Numbered from the stretch's first letter, positions 21,701-27,882 are shown. The stretch is 64,000 nucleotides of DNA from JACVRN01 sp036389255 (GCA_036389255.1 DASVQI010000001.1:62001-126000); one strand, 5' to 3'. Numbers and translations: made by a program. The notes: generated from the sequence alone by a model not told the origin.

Positions 21701-22164
21701 TGCAACAGTTCACCGCGAGGCCGGAGTTCCAGAGCCGCTATCAGGGTTACCTCCTGCCGTCGCAGGCTGCACAGTTCATACAGTTGATGGAACAGGTTGC
21801 GGGCAAAACACTACCCGCTACCGCCACCACACTCCCCGGCCAGCCGCAGCAGTACGGCCGTCAGGAGCTAATCAACCTGAGAGCTAACGGCACTCTGAAC
21901 GTAGGACAGACTCTCAAGGCGTTCGTCGAGCAGAAGGATATTTATGACACGTACTTCGAGCGCGGCGAAGTTACCATGCTGTACTTCTCGTACCTGCGCA
22001 GAGACCCGAACCTGAACGACCCGAACCTTATTGGCTGGAATGACTGGGTAGATGTCTTTACAAACGGGAAACCGAGCGCAGGCATACCTCCCAGAGACAT
22101 ACATCACCTGATATTCGGGTTCATCTACTCCGAAGAGTACAGGAAGCGCTTCGGCCAGCCCTGA
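9715..22164 (+). CDS. Giant mosaic surface protein with beta-helix, Ig-like, Calx-beta and DUF4214 domains
   Basis: A 4149-residue exported protein. An N-terminal hydrophobic signal (about 15-33) is followed by a DUF11 repeat (about 86-135), a cadherin-like domain (196-256) and a long Asn/Gly/Thr-rich parallel beta-helix (about 262-1260). Then come an Ig-like repeat (1496-1600), a second beta-helix opened by SLREALANVCPN (1620-1960), Ig/cadherin/CSPG-like repeats (1960-2522), a third beta-helix (SLREAIQTACAG, 2530-2849), a second DUF11 (2964-3090), MBG-like repeats (3286-3540), another Ig repeat, two Calx-beta domains (3634-3742 and 3744-3873) and a C-terminal DUF4214 region (about 3882-4149, YLDLLGRDADQNGFTDW). 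Domain limits are estimates. There is no LPXTG motif and no autotransporter barrel. The likely role is a very large adhesin or surface matrix protein. It is a single-gene unit with a strong terminator. Confidence 0.93.
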   Translation: MRKSFPRLSARNYRLFVICAVLAGLVSFGISASSHSGDDSSRRDASAAATGKNGPAAFINSVLNFPMPLPSITATMTGQIVGDAGEVGKAGVNETIRYTVTITNGGPDPATNLKLEDSIDPNTTLVGGSIKVSPLAANESYTSVGNMTLNSGLIGTPGTCANASDKTSVLCNDTLNANNTTTTITKFASTSAGLGAGQTPNGTNTITTANNGTVKLNANGTFTYDPAAGYEGTDEFWYRLENEAGNDAAKVSITVGGVNGMVWFVNTSGSVGGNNGTQAKPFLLLSDFQNVNNTGVRPGAANNDSIFLYESGVGYVGPLTMRSGQKLIGQDTTTSLSTLGAPAAQPGNAYPPVNNPSGANVSITSLSTGILLNSGNTLSGFTLGGGAANSALQGTNFGTLSVSGVNISSSGQAISLTTGALQAPGGGTAAFGTISSSAGTNGILLSSVTGSMATTGGTLTGTATGATFSVVGGSVSVTFSGGITQAANNAAVSVTGGHNGTIIFQTGTISATAGTGLQFSNADGSYQFNGTTTLGGGDAGVDILTDSAGTFTFASTTTITSPSGTAFNVDGGVSTSTANVTYSGNITQASNAAMVSVTNHNTGTITFQTGTLNATNGTGLQFSNADSASSYSFNGTTTLNGGDAGIDIISGSDGTFTFGAATSITRGLNVAGEAFRLLSSNSNVTYSGSMALNTSTGNLISIDNHDSGTITFQTGNLTKGSSTTQGISIQNCNGGTVNINNPTVTIAMTSGNAVSLTNNSGATISFNPAGGGNGIDLTTTSGIGFNATGGGTVTVAGTSNTIASTTGIALNVTSTEIGSAGLNFVSIAANGASSGIVLTSTGTAAGNGGLTVTGTATGSDRCGGTITNTNTPGTAATVNAAIPAECTGGTIQSTTSHGIILSSTKSPSLSRMRILNPAGDGINILTVNGFTLTNSLITDSAGVAQDRGIEMGDFSTGTPVNGTVTITNSTLGPTPHDNFGVGIASGTSTWNITGTLFDDSQLNSGFNFEIRNATVSNFTMSGNVLRNQFADGMQMQPASNVTTATITTSTIQNNTFVGNNLGMDLNHDGVANITYRVLNNTFLTHQAQAINFFSSAVQAPTTGGTLNGRFEGNVIGASGSTASGSAAGNGIRVNINGGADATVVLHNNTIRETPRARGIEVISRNGTGGLDVTVTNNTVLHTNLTYCGPGESSPCDASAPLAAIFIQSNCVGVCNSLRADVRGNTVPSGATSDILSTYIAVAETSGLPSPAGSISTAQLVDNAPTPSASGTAELTESHTNPAHNNTGSAAAESDVSLISGPINTVAMNMLQTNQQQQYYALNNSSDNSNNSLLAFLNSNRDFSSISEVVKPGLEASGNAATSADARVIEAGAALSSNVTGTELSSVSTRTEIEKGAAVSLAHARRSPTLTSRLSGFFSTVAGAVTPSAHAAPAPMPALEVNQSLGTLPANKSVVVVFDVTVNGPHPFASYTNNATIKADGVPDTQKQVVTPGDRYNNTTTLSADPASPAFTGDTVTFTATVTPSEAVGVVNPALGGFVQFKDNGVAIGAPIPCTADGNNCIAVLPTSSLTAGMHPITAEYLGGTHHELSNSSALNYTISACTNNPVVTTINDGTAPVPAGSLREALANVCPNSPNNTITFATGAGQAFDPATGPHVIQLAAALPAITKNIIIQGPGANMLEVRGSQAGAGFRVFSIGSAAANVNISGMTISGGGDALGGGGVNNAGTLTLSDCAVGTSTNTNITTGAGGGIFNSGTLTIDRCTISNNVATVNGGGISNAPLATLTVKNSTISTNTSNGGANTGGGVNNAGTATFTNVTVAANLLGGGIVNANATPTSFTIGNSIVADSAGGSDDLTGVFNSAGYNLFENAGTATIGGTTTGNQTGVDPKLGALFNNGGPTLTHALLSGSTAIDAGDNTLATNAGLTTTDQRGTGFPRKMDGADANAAQTVDIGAFELHPSVEDITDKTFPEDTSLEVTFNIGDATGAGSPLITSVAATSSNAALVPNGNLVISAVAGSDTQRKLTITPVANANSATNGTATITVTVTATNGQTATDTFVVTVSSVNDGPLANNDPNYITDEDVALTVNTASGVLANDTDSDSPGMTAVIVTNPSHAQSFTLNSDGSFNYTPVSNFNGTDTFTYKANDGTDDSSAATVTITVNAVSDPVGTVASGAISVAEDSTNNGGANMSITDVDAAIAPNGVYEVSLSSTHGTMSMTTIAGLTFTVGDGTADAAMTFHGTLASINTALATATYTPDANYSGSAQIKLEATDTFGGIVATGTGLATADSNIINVTVTAENDAPTLTNNGLTVNEGSTGNTISSAELALSDPDNPAATTLVFQLASVPANGTLKKSGTALGLNDTFTQDDVANNRITYDHNGSETTSDSFNFTATDGTNNIGSTAFSITVTPQNDVPAIGTNAGLTVVPGTTGTIDSTKLSVTDADNAATSLVYTVGTAPVNGALKNNGTQLNAGGTFTQDDINNNLITYTHNGNAALTDSFTFTVSDGAGGSIGSTTFNININCSASTVVTTTADAGAGSLREAIQTACAGNTITFNLDSNTDPGYDSVTDTFTIKLTTGELLINRNLTITGPTNQRVVISGNNTDPNPANRSRVFNVASGTVTISNLTIANGESQFGGGIYNLGNLTLNNVTLTGNKAVTILGVGGDGGAIDSNGGTLTINNSTISGNTADGGGGGLHHCGNSTGVLNNVTVAGNRSDADNASPGEGGGIEQVSSNTITLNNTIVAGNLKGTGGSESANDLDGTFQSENSLIQTPGSATLTGTGNITGQDPQLDVLAFNGGPTQTRRLLPGSQAVNNGKDSLTSATFDQRGTGFNRKVGTVDIGAYEVQAGVADRLAFNVQPSNTNAGVAIAPAVTVRILDVLNNLTTSTANVTVAIGTNPSAGTLSGTTTVAAVNGTATFSDLSINNIGAGYTLTASSTGLAGATSNAFNIISASIVSGTKTVSGTKSIGQTITYTITLTNSSPGVQLDNAGNEFTDVLPAGLTLVSASATSGTAVATVATNTVTWNGALAGNGFVTITIQATINAGTSGQTLSNQGSISYDADGNGTNEAAAVTDDPGVAGANNPTSFIVNATPTITQVGVTRNAGDAVSSSTIANVNDLEDAENTLAVTVNNGATATVNGVTVSGLSVSAAGVVTANVVAACGATNASFTLKVADSGGLSSTDTLSVTVNANTAPVLIYSTQAVDTGASLNITPATGPTDTNLSSITVLSTGTYTGGISVNNTTGVVAISNAAPLGSHTITIRATDSCGVNTDAQFTLNVNKHNQTITFNPLANKTFGDADFTVSATASSNLAVTFSATGNCTVTGNSVHITGAGSCTVTASQAGDQTYNAATPVQQSFTINKANTTTTVTVANAVFDGQPHGGTANVTGAGGLNQNPAVTYTGRNATVYGPSTTAPTNAGEYTASASFAANADYNGSSDSKDFQIGKASQTITFSPLTDKTFGDADFTVSATASSNLAVTFSATGNCTVTGNSVHITGAGSCSVTASQAGNNNFNAAVDVQRSFNIAKQATTTSVSSSANPSIPGQSVTFTATLNWSSGILTGAVQFKDGGVDLGAPVNLTLSGVATFSTNALSGGNHNITAVYSGDANFQTSTGTLAGGQNVGITTGLSINDVTVTEGNSGTINAVFTVTLSQASNVAVTVDYATANGTATTADNDYQSANGTLTFSVGETTKTVTVTVNGDTKNEPNETFSVNLTNAQNANIGDNQGQGTITNDDTPTVQLSNSTYTINEGANNTPQGFTSLAVDIVRSGDASNPATVKYITSDASGGNECNQVTGQASQRCDYILVGATLRFAAGETTKTIQIPIINDGYQEGAEFFSIELTNGVGVTIGSPSQAIVTIQDDAADATPTTSANNPYLSNTFFVRQNYLDLLGRDADQNGFTDWTNVLNNCGPQKGFIGAPFNCDRAHVAHGFFGSVELTNSGFLIHRLFEVGLGRLPFYREFIPDMATLSGFNLSQAQQQQNLEDYLQQFTARPEFQSRYQGYLLPSQAAQFIQLMEQVAGKTLPATATTLPGQPQQYGRQELINLRANGTLNVGQTLKAFVEQKDIYDTYFERGEVTMLYFSYLRRDPNLNDPNLIGWNDWVDVFTNGKPSAGIPPRDIHHLIFGFIYSEEYRKRFGQP
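19613..20239 (+). repeat. Pair of near-identical ~130-bp intragenic repeats
   Basis: About 130 bp starting AAGACGTTCGGTGACGC occurs at 19613-19742 and again at 20110-20239, inside the giant gene. The copies differ at very few bases and encode the same stretch (from TFGDADFTVSATASSN to HITGAGSC). The surrounding MBG-like repeats are much more diverged, so this points to a recent duplication or gene conversion. Confidence 0.9.
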
Positions 22165-22210
22165 TACGCAAGGGGGACAACTTAGCACCTGAGCCTTAAA
22201 GGCTCAGACG

Positions 22211-22260
22211 AAAAAACTCTACCGCCGGAACTCGTGAGTTCCGGCGGTAGAGTTTTTTTT
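22211..22260. terminator. Strong bidirectional terminator after the giant gene
   Basis: A perfect 22-bp stem (22211-22232 with 22237-22258) has a 4-nt loop, an A-run on its left edge and a run of eight T on its right. It ends the giant gene on the plus strand and, read the other way, the small convergent gene at 22281-22589. Confidence 0.93.
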
Positions 22261-22280
22261 TCTCGCGTTCTACCGGAAGC

Positions 22281-22589
22281 CTAAGCTTTCCCGGTTTCAC
22301 TCACGACCTGCTCCGCAATCTCTCTCAGTGGGCGCTCGGGTGTGAGAGGAATCAACTCAGAGATGCGAGCAAAGGCGTCCGTCAGCTCTTCGTTGCTCAG
22401 GACGACTCGCTGCTCCTGAACGATGCTGATGACGTTGCCGCCCGCCTGATGGTTGCGCCACGCGCCCTCCAGAGCGTCCGCCAGATAATAGCTGCGATAC
22501 TTGAAGGGCGGGTTGGCCTCGTCCTTATCATCGGGCGTGTAGTATATGAGCGTATATCTCCCGGCATCGTCATTCTGCGTCCTACTCAT
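22281..22589 (-). CDS. Small hypothetical protein
   Basis: A 102-residue soluble acidic protein beginning MSRTQNDDAGRYTLIYYTPDD. A very good GAGGAGG lies 6 nt before the ATG, which makes the frame convincing. There is no signal peptide, no Cys and no motif that I recognise. The central part (YYLADALEGAWRNHQAGG) is probably helical and the C-terminal third looks like a helix pair (ELTDAFARISELI). It sits convergent to the giant gene and divergent from the tetR-type gene. Function unknown. Confidence 0.8.
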   Translation of the reverse strand: MSRTQNDDAGRYTLIYYTPDDKDEANPPFKYRSYYLADALEGAWRNHQAGGNVISIVQEQRVVLSNEELTDAFARISELIPLTPERPLREIAEQVVSETGKA

Positions 22590-22682
22590 CGAAGCGCCTC
22601 CTCTTTTCTACAGTTTATCCAAAGCATCGCCTAGATGTAAATTTTGGAACCCTTTCATGTGCCGGCTGGAATATAGAGTAAA

Positions 22683-22705
22683 TGACCGGAATAACAATCC
22701 GGTCA
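22683..22705. promoter_or_regulatory. Palindromic operator upstream of the TetR gene
   Basis: TGACCGGA (22683-22690) and TCCGGTCA (22698-22705) form a perfect 8-7-8 palindrome ending 18 bp before the TetR start codon. Sites of this type, with a central A/T-rich spacer, are typical of TetR-family repressors that control their own gene, and it lies between divergent genes. Confidence 0.65.
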
Positions 22706-22723
22706 CTAGTCTGGAGGAGAATT

Positions 22724-23350
22724 ATGAGGGCCGTCGCTGTGCGCGAGGACATAGAAGACCTGATTCTGGACGCGGCAGACCGCCTTCTGGCGCGCTACGG
22801 GTACAGGAAGATGACTATGGACGACCTTGCTCAGGAGGTAGGCATAGGCAAGGGGACGCTTTACCTGCACTTCCGCAGCAAGGAAGATATTGCACTCTCG
22901 CGCGTTGACCGTCTTGTGCGCCGCCTTGTCGAGCAGTTGCGTGAAATCGCCGCCAAAGCTGATTCGCCGTCCGATAAGCTCAAAGAGATGCTGCTGATGC
23001 GCGTGATGTTCCGCTTTGACGCCGTGCAGCATTACACGGAGAGCCTCAGCGAAGTGCTGCGCGACATAAGGCCGAGGCTGCTAGACCGTCACGCGCAACA
23101 GTTCCATTCGGAGGCGTTGGTCTTCGCAGACGTGCTGAAGGAAGGGCAGCGCGCGGGCCTCTTTCGACGCCTCGATGCGCTCTCGACCGCTCACGCCATG
23201 CTCGCCGCCACAAACTCGCTGCTGCCCTTCAGCCTCAGCGTGCGCGAGTTGGGCAAGCGCCGCGAAGTTCAGGAGACGACCGCTCGCATCGCAGACCTGC
23301 TCTTACAGGGAGTGCTACAGGGCGGCGACAGGCGCTCTTCCAAGCCTTGA
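22724..23350 (+). CDS. TetR/AcrR family transcriptional regulator
   Basis: A 208-residue repressor. The start at 22724 is preceded by GGAGGAGA at 7 nt; a longer frame from 22682 would read through the operator. The N-terminal helix-turn-helix (about 22-60) contains MTMDDLAQEVGIGKGTLYLHF and the KEDI step that usually follows it in TetR proteins. The C-terminal ligand-binding part (about 60-200) is diverged, so the ligand is unknown. A perfect palindrome lies just upstream, suggesting autoregulation. The next gene, an S41 protease 51 bp downstream in the same direction, is the most likely co-transcribed target. Confidence 0.95.
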   Translation: MRAVAVREDIEDLILDAADRLLARYGYRKMTMDDLAQEVGIGKGTLYLHFRSKEDIALSRVDRLVRRLVEQLREIAAKADSPSDKLKEMLLMRVMFRFDAVQHYTESLSEVLRDIRPRLLDRHAQQFHSEALVFADVLKEGQRAGLFRRLDALSTAHAMLAATNSLLPFSLSVRELGKRREVQETTARIADLLLQGVLQGGDRRSSKP

Positions 23351-23401
23351 GCGAGCCCCGCTCTCGTAACCGTATTTACAACAGCAAATGAAAGGAGAAG
23401 T

Positions 23402-24472
23402 ATGAACTTCATATACAGCAGAACTCTTAAGATAAGCATGTTGGTTGTGGCATTCTCTTTGTTGCTCGCCGGTGTGGCCCATGCACAGAGCGCGCAGCCG
23501 GAGGTGAAGCTGGATGCAGCCATGCGCGCCGAGCTGATTGGGAACACTCTGAAGAGGGTCAACGAGCTTTACGTCTTCCCGGAGGTTGCGAAAGAGGTGG
23601 AGAAGGCCATACGCGCGCGCGTAGAGAAGAAGGAGTACGACGAGATTACTAGCGGCCCGGCCTTCGCTCAGAAGCTGACCGCAGATTTGCAGGCCGTGAC
23701 ACGCGACAAGCATCTGCGCGTTCAATTCTCCGAGAAGCCTCTGCCTGAGCGCGGCGACCCGCGCCGACGTGACCCGGAACAGATGAGCCGCGAAGGCGCA
23801 AGGAATAATTTCGGCTTCTTCAAGGTGGAAGTGCTGCCGGGCAACATAGGCTATCTGGACTTGCGACAGTTTTACCGCGCCGAGATGGCAAACGAAAAGG
23901 CCGCAGCCGCCATGAACTTTCTGGCGGACACGGACGCTCTCATCATAGACATTCGAAGGAACGGCGGAGGCAGCGCGAACATGGTGGCCCTTTTGGTTTC
24001 TTACCTTTTGGGGCCGGAGCCTGTGCTCATCAACACAGCTTACTTCCGCCCGGAAAATCGCACCTTTGAGACTTGGACGCTGAAGGACGTACCGGGCCGC
24101 CGCTACACGGGAAAGACCGTGTATGTGCTGACCAGCAATTACTCCTTCTCAGCCGCAGAAGAGTTCGCCTACGACCTTCAAACTCAGAAGCGAGCAACCA
24201 TCGTGGGCGAAACCACGGGCGGCGGGGCCAACCCAAACACCTTCGTTCGCCTGAGCGACCACTTCATGCTCTCCGTCCCGATTGGACGCGCCATCAATCC
24301 CATCACCAAAACCAACTGGGAAGGCGTGGGCGTCAAGCCCGACGTTGAAGTCTCTCAGGAACAGGCCCTGAAAACGGCGCACGCTCTGGCGCTCAAGAAG
24401 ATTCTGGATGCCAGCACCGACGAAGACCAGAAGGTAGCGCTCAAGAGGATAATAGAGACGGTGCAGAAATAG
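23402..24472 (+). CDS. S41 family (tail-specific / IRBP-like) peptidase, exported
   Basis: A 356-residue protein with a clear Sec signal (hydrophobic run then AHAQS, cleavage near residue 28). An N-terminal helical region (about 38-120, with ELYVFPEVAKEVEKAI) is typical of IRBP-like S41 proteins. The catalytic domain (about 130-335) has IIDIRRNGGGSANMVALL and NYSFSAAEEFAY, which holds the nucleophile region (Ser248/Ser250), then GETTGGGANP. No PDZ domain is visible, unlike CtpA. A GAAAGGAGAAGT ribosome site precedes the ATG. It would cleave peptides in the periplasm. It probably shares a transcript with the upstream TetR gene. Confidence 0.93.
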   Translation: MNFIYSRTLKISMLVVAFSLLLAGVAHAQSAQPEVKLDAAMRAELIGNTLKRVNELYVFPEVAKEVEKAIRARVEKKEYDEITSGPAFAQKLTADLQAVTRDKHLRVQFSEKPLPERGDPRRRDPEQMSREGARNNFGFFKVEVLPGNIGYLDLRQFYRAEMANEKAAAAMNFLADTDALIIDIRRNGGGSANMVALLVSYLLGPEPVLINTAYFRPENRTFETWTLKDVPGRRYTGKTVYVLTSNYSFSAAEEFAYDLQTQKRATIVGETTGGGANPNTFVRLSDHFMLSVPIGRAINPITKTNWEGVGVKPDVEVSQEQALKTAHALALKKILDASTDEDQKVALKRIIETVQK

Positions 24473-24531
24473 GCAGTGGCTTGAATTTTCATTCGGGCTA
24501 CTTGCGCGAGCTATATACTTTCAGGAGTAAC

Positions 24532-24580
24532 AGACGCTCCGGCAGACTTCCCAAAGACTGCCGGAGCGTCTATTCTTCCG
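24532..24580 (+). terminator. Terminator after the S41 peptidase gene
   Basis: A 14-bp perfect stem (24532-24545 with 24558-24571, AGACGCTCCGGCAG / CTGCCGGAGCGTCT) with a 12-nt loop is followed by ATTCTTCC, 60 bp after the stop codon. Confidence 0.75.
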
Positions 24581-24635
24581 TTACCTGCCATTGCTATATA
24601 TATTTCGACTTCAGTAGTTAGATGGTGAATCGTAG

Positions 24636-26039
24636 ATGCTCTTCCAGCAGAATATAACCCCTACGTTCCAATCCCCGGCCGTGCGCCTGTTACTCGGAGC
24701 GATTGCGATTGGGCTGCTATATGTGTTCTGGAGGGAAGTCCGGAAGATACCGGCGAAGATGTTCGCGCTCATGGCCACGGCTTTCGTGGACATGCTCGGC
24801 CTGCTGATGATTATTCCTCTGCTGCCGTTTTACGTGAAGACGCTCGGAGGCGAAGGGATAGACATCCTCGGGATGCACTTCGGGATAGGGATAATCTCAG
24901 GAGCCATCGTCGCCGCTTTCACAGTAGCGCAACTGGTGAGCGCTCCACTCTGGGGCAAGTTCTCCGACCGCATGGGCCGCCGCCCCACTCTCATCATAGC
25001 CCTAAGCGCGTCGGCCATAGCCTATCTGATTTTCGGCTTCGCTCATTCGCTCTTCGTCCTCTTCCTCTCGCGCGTAGTTCAGGGCGCGGGCGGTGGAACG
25101 GTCGGCGTCATACAGGCTTACGTGGCCGATTCCACCGCGCCTGAAGACCGCGCACGCGCGCTCGGATGGCTTTCGGCTACGACCAATCTCGGTGTGGCGC
25201 TGGGGCCGGTGCTCGGCTCTTTCGCCATAGCATTGGGCAAGCGCGATTTGATGCCCGGGCCTGCAACGCTTGAGCTGGGCCGCGCCACGCCGGGCATAAT
25301 GGCCGCAGGACTCTGCCTGCTCAACATAGCTTTCGCGTGGCGCTACCTGACGGAGTCCAGAGAAGTGAGCGAGCCCTCGCATAAGGAGGAGCAGCGCCGC
25401 TCATCCACTCAGGCCATCTGGCGCGTTATCTCTCATTCAAGCGAGCCTTCGTCGCGGCTGATATGGATATACGCCATAGCCATAGGCGCATTTCAGGGAA
25501 GCTTCTCCGTGCTGGCGCTCTTCCTGAACGCGCGCTTTCAGGTTACGGAGCAGACGATAGGCTACTTCTTCATGTACGTCGGAGCAATCTCCGTCTTTAC
25601 GCGCGTGCTGCTTCTGGGCCGCGCCGTTGACTGGCTGGGCGAAGCGAATCTCTCGCGCCTCGGCCTCATCCTGCTTGCGATAGGCGTTCTTGGGATGCCT
25701 TTGTCGCGCAACCTCGGCATGCTGGCTGTCACTGTGGCGCTCATTCCTCTGGGGACTGCGTTTACCTTCCCGTGCGTGACGGCGCTTCTGTCGCGTGTCA
25801 TCAGCCCCAGAGAGCGCGGCCTGTACATGGGCATGCAGCAGACCTACGGCGGGGTGGCTCGCATCATCGCGCCGCTCTTCTTCGGCTGGGCCTTCGATTC
25901 GCTGGGAGTATCGTCGCCGTACTTCTTCTCGTCCGCCTTTATCATAGCGACAATCTTCCTTGGGTTCGGGCTGGACAAGTACGCCCGCCCGCAACGGGCC
26001 GCCGCGCGCGAAGCAGCCGCCAACAACCGCGCAGCTTGA
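24636..26039 (+). CDS. MFS transporter (drug:H+ antiporter type)
   Basis: A 467-residue inner-membrane protein with about twelve to thirteen hydrophobic segments. Motif A between TM2 and TM3 is present (GKFSDRMGRRPTLI), with LGPVLGSFAIALG in the fifth segment region as in TetA-type efflux pumps. A central charged loop (about 245-265) separates the two six-helix halves. The N-terminal 45 residues, with a hydrophobic segment (LLLGAIAIGLLYVFW), are an extra feature before the usual start around MFALMATAFVDMLG; translation might start there instead, because no good ribosome site lies before the ATG at 24636. The substrate cannot be predicted. Confidence 0.93.
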   Translation: MLFQQNITPTFQSPAVRLLLGAIAIGLLYVFWREVRKIPAKMFALMATAFVDMLGLLMIIPLLPFYVKTLGGEGIDILGMHFGIGIISGAIVAAFTVAQLVSAPLWGKFSDRMGRRPTLIIALSASAIAYLIFGFAHSLFVLFLSRVVQGAGGGTVGVIQAYVADSTAPEDRARALGWLSATTNLGVALGPVLGSFAIALGKRDLMPGPATLELGRATPGIMAAGLCLLNIAFAWRYLTESREVSEPSHKEEQRRSSTQAIWRVISHSSEPSSRLIWIYAIAIGAFQGSFSVLALFLNARFQVTEQTIGYFFMYVGAISVFTRVLLLGRAVDWLGEANLSRLGLILLAIGVLGMPLSRNLGMLAVTVALIPLGTAFTFPCVTALLSRVISPRERGLYMGMQQTYGGVARIIAPLFFGWAFDSLGVSSPYFFSSAFIIATIFLGFGLDKYARPQRAAAREAAANNRAA

Positions 26040-26137
26040 ATCAACGAGAGGGATTTTGAGGGAGAGTGTAGCCAGAGCGTTTCGACTTATCCTAGAATTG
26101 GAAGATAAAACTTTCCATACTGTTAAGGGGGCAAAAA

Positions 26138-27136
26138 ATGAGAACCACAAACGCTTTTTCGCCACGTAGCATAGCTCGCACAAAAGAGGCCATGAGCGCA
26201 GCCACGCACGTAATAGCATCCGCTCTGGTCATGCTTCTGCTGGGCGTCACCTGTCTTGTCGCACAGCAACAGCAAGGCAGCCAGCCGCCGCAGCCGGAGT
26301 TCATCAGGCGGGGCCAGCAGCTAACGCGCGAAGGAAAGCTTGAGGAAGCTCTGGCTCTCTACCGCCAAGAGTTCAACAATGCCGCGAACGCAGTTCAGGC
26401 GCAGATTGCCGCCGGAATCGTGCTTGACCTGATGGGACGCAGCGCGGAGGCACGTCAGATTTTCGGCAAAGCCATAGAGGCCGCCGCCACGTCACAGGCC
26501 AAAGCCAACGCTCAGCGCCGCATGGCCATGTCCTACGCCTTCGAGAACGATTGCCGTGGAGCCGCCCGGTTCGCGCAACAGGTCTTCGACTATCATGTCT
26601 CGCAGAAGAACTTCTTTCAGCAGGGAGAGATTGCCAACGAGCTGGCGCGCGTATGCCTTGAGGCCGGTGACGTGGATACGGCGGAGAAGTGGTACAAGAC
26701 GGGCTACGAAGCGGGGCTTCAGGAGCCGGACATCAAGCCAGCGCGGGTGGCGCTCTGGAAGTTCCGTTGGGAGCACGCGCAAGGAAGAATAGCGGCCCGC
26801 CGCAACCGCAAAGAAGAGGCGCTCAAGCACGTGGCGGCGGCCAAAGCTATCCTTGACCAGAACCCTGAGATGGCCAAGGATCAGATGATTTTCTTTCCAT
26901 ACCTTGCTGGCTACGTGGCCTTCTACACAGGCGACTACAAAACTGCGCTGGCGGAGCTTCAGAAAGCCAATCAGGAAGATGCCTTCATACAGGTTCTAAT
27001 CGCACAGACCTACGAAAAGCTGGGCCAGACGGAAAAGGCCATGGAGTTCTATAGAAAGGCCGCTCAGGCCACTTCGCACAATCCTCCTGTAGCCTATGCG
27101 CGCCCACTGGCCAGAAAGAAACTCGGCATGAAATAA
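26138..27136 (+). CDS. Exported TPR-repeat protein
   Basis: A 332-residue protein with a signal peptide (hydrophobic segment about 21-41, ending LVAQQQQGS). The mature part is almost wholly helical, with TPR-like units recognisable at about 50-85 (GQQLTREGKLEEALALYRQE), 90-125 (GRSAEARQIFGKAIEAA), 165-190 (AGDVDTAEKWYKTGYEA) and 270-325 (YTGDYKTALAELQKA, KLGQTEKAMEFYRKA). Such proteins serve as periplasmic scaffolds. An AAGGGGG lies upstream of the ATG. The gene is transcribed like the MFS gene 98 bp upstream, but no functional link is evident. Confidence 0.92.
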   Translation: MRTTNAFSPRSIARTKEAMSAATHVIASALVMLLLGVTCLVAQQQQGSQPPQPEFIRRGQQLTREGKLEEALALYRQEFNNAANAVQAQIAAGIVLDLMGRSAEARQIFGKAIEAAATSQAKANAQRRMAMSYAFENDCRGAARFAQQVFDYHVSQKNFFQQGEIANELARVCLEAGDVDTAEKWYKTGYEAGLQEPDIKPARVALWKFRWEHAQGRIAARRNRKEEALKHVAAAKAILDQNPEMAKDQMIFFPYLAGYVAFYTGDYKTALAELQKANQEDAFIQVLIAQTYEKLGQTEKAMEFYRKAAQATSHNPPVAYARPLARKKLGMK

Positions 27137-27275
27137 GGCCGCATTAATCTGTGCCATTCAAGTGGCGAGCACTGTATGGAAAGAGGAGTTGCCCTAATCT
27201 GCCTGCTCGAAGAACGTGCCCGTCACAGGTGCTGCGCGCTCCGGCCGCCTCTGCCCGGACAGATGCAAAAACCAA

Positions 27276-27308
27276 AGCCTCCCACGCCGTGTAAGCGCGT
27301 GGGAGGCT
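27276..27308 (-). terminator. Terminator of the tRNA-Leu gene
   Basis: A 12-bp stem (27276-27287 with 27297-27308, AGCCTCCCACGC / GCGTGGGAGGCT). On the minus strand it is followed by TTGGTTTTTG, so it fits termination of the tRNA gene about 70 bp upstream in that direction. Confidence 0.7.
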
Positions 27309-27377
27309 GATATCGAAGACTAATTGATGCCGTATGCTTTACCGCTATGTTTGCAGGAAAGAATAAGCGAAGCTAAG

Positions 27378-27460
27378 TACCAGAGGAGGGACTTGAACCC
27401 ACACGCCCTTGCGGGCAACGGATTTTGAGTCCGCCGCGTCTGCCATTCCGCCACTCTGGC
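27378..27460 (-). tRNA. tRNA-Leu (anticodon CAA)
   Basis: The reverse complement begins GCCAGAGTGGCGGAATGGCA and ends with a TPsiC arm GTGGGTTCAAGTCCC and the acceptor CTCTGGTA. The anticodon stem-loop GGACTCAAAATCC gives anticodon CAA (reads UUG). A short variable arm (TTGCCCGCAAGGGCGT) marks a class II tRNA. The CCA end is not encoded. The first pair of the acceptor is G-U. About 83 nt. Confidence 0.93.
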
Positions 27461-27882
27461 ATAAACCAACTATATCAAAGCTAGCACCACTTTTGCACCG
27501 TCTCAGCCGGGCGAAAATTTCGGTACGTCATATACCAATTTCGCCGCTCCGGCATAGGGGCAGCAGTCGTGAGGCTTGCCATCATAGACGCGGGACGGTG
27601 CAGTCGTCAACTTCGGGACAAAATGGCACAAGGGTTGCTGTGTTGTTAGGGCGTCCACCGGGACTAATGGGGTGTGTAAAAAGGTGTTGGCCGAAAGCGG
27701 CTTGTAGTTGTACAATACTTTTGCCAGCCGAGTGTGGCGCGTCGTCTGGAAGCTTTTGGTCACCGCTTTTAGTTTCTCTAGAGTAGACCTTGCATCTGTT
27801 TTCATAAGCGGCGCGACCCCGACCGAGAGCCCTATATTTTCCTACCCCCATTTTGAAGAGACCCCTTTATGGAGTTCAAGCC
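27461..27882. other. Intergenic leader region with an imperfect hairpin
   Basis: A 422-bp gap between the divergent tRNA-Leu and the HD-GYP regulator. It includes an imperfect hairpin at about 27506-27553 (GCCGGGCGAAA paired with TTTCGCCgctCCGGC). Several short frames exist but none has a ribosome site or a recognisable product. I see no other feature. Confidence 0.4.

Noticed and set aside
9715..22164. Many long antisense frames inside the giant gene, for example 12289-12969 and 15427-16059 on the minus strand
   Set aside because: They are shadows of the repeat-rich gene; no ribosome sites, no recognisable motifs, and codon bias of the plus-strand gene explains the open frames.
27506..27553. 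Imperfect hairpin in the leader of the HD-GYP gene, considered as a riboswitch
   Set aside because: No conserved riboswitch core can be recognised, and the stem has several mismatches; listed only as part of the gap.
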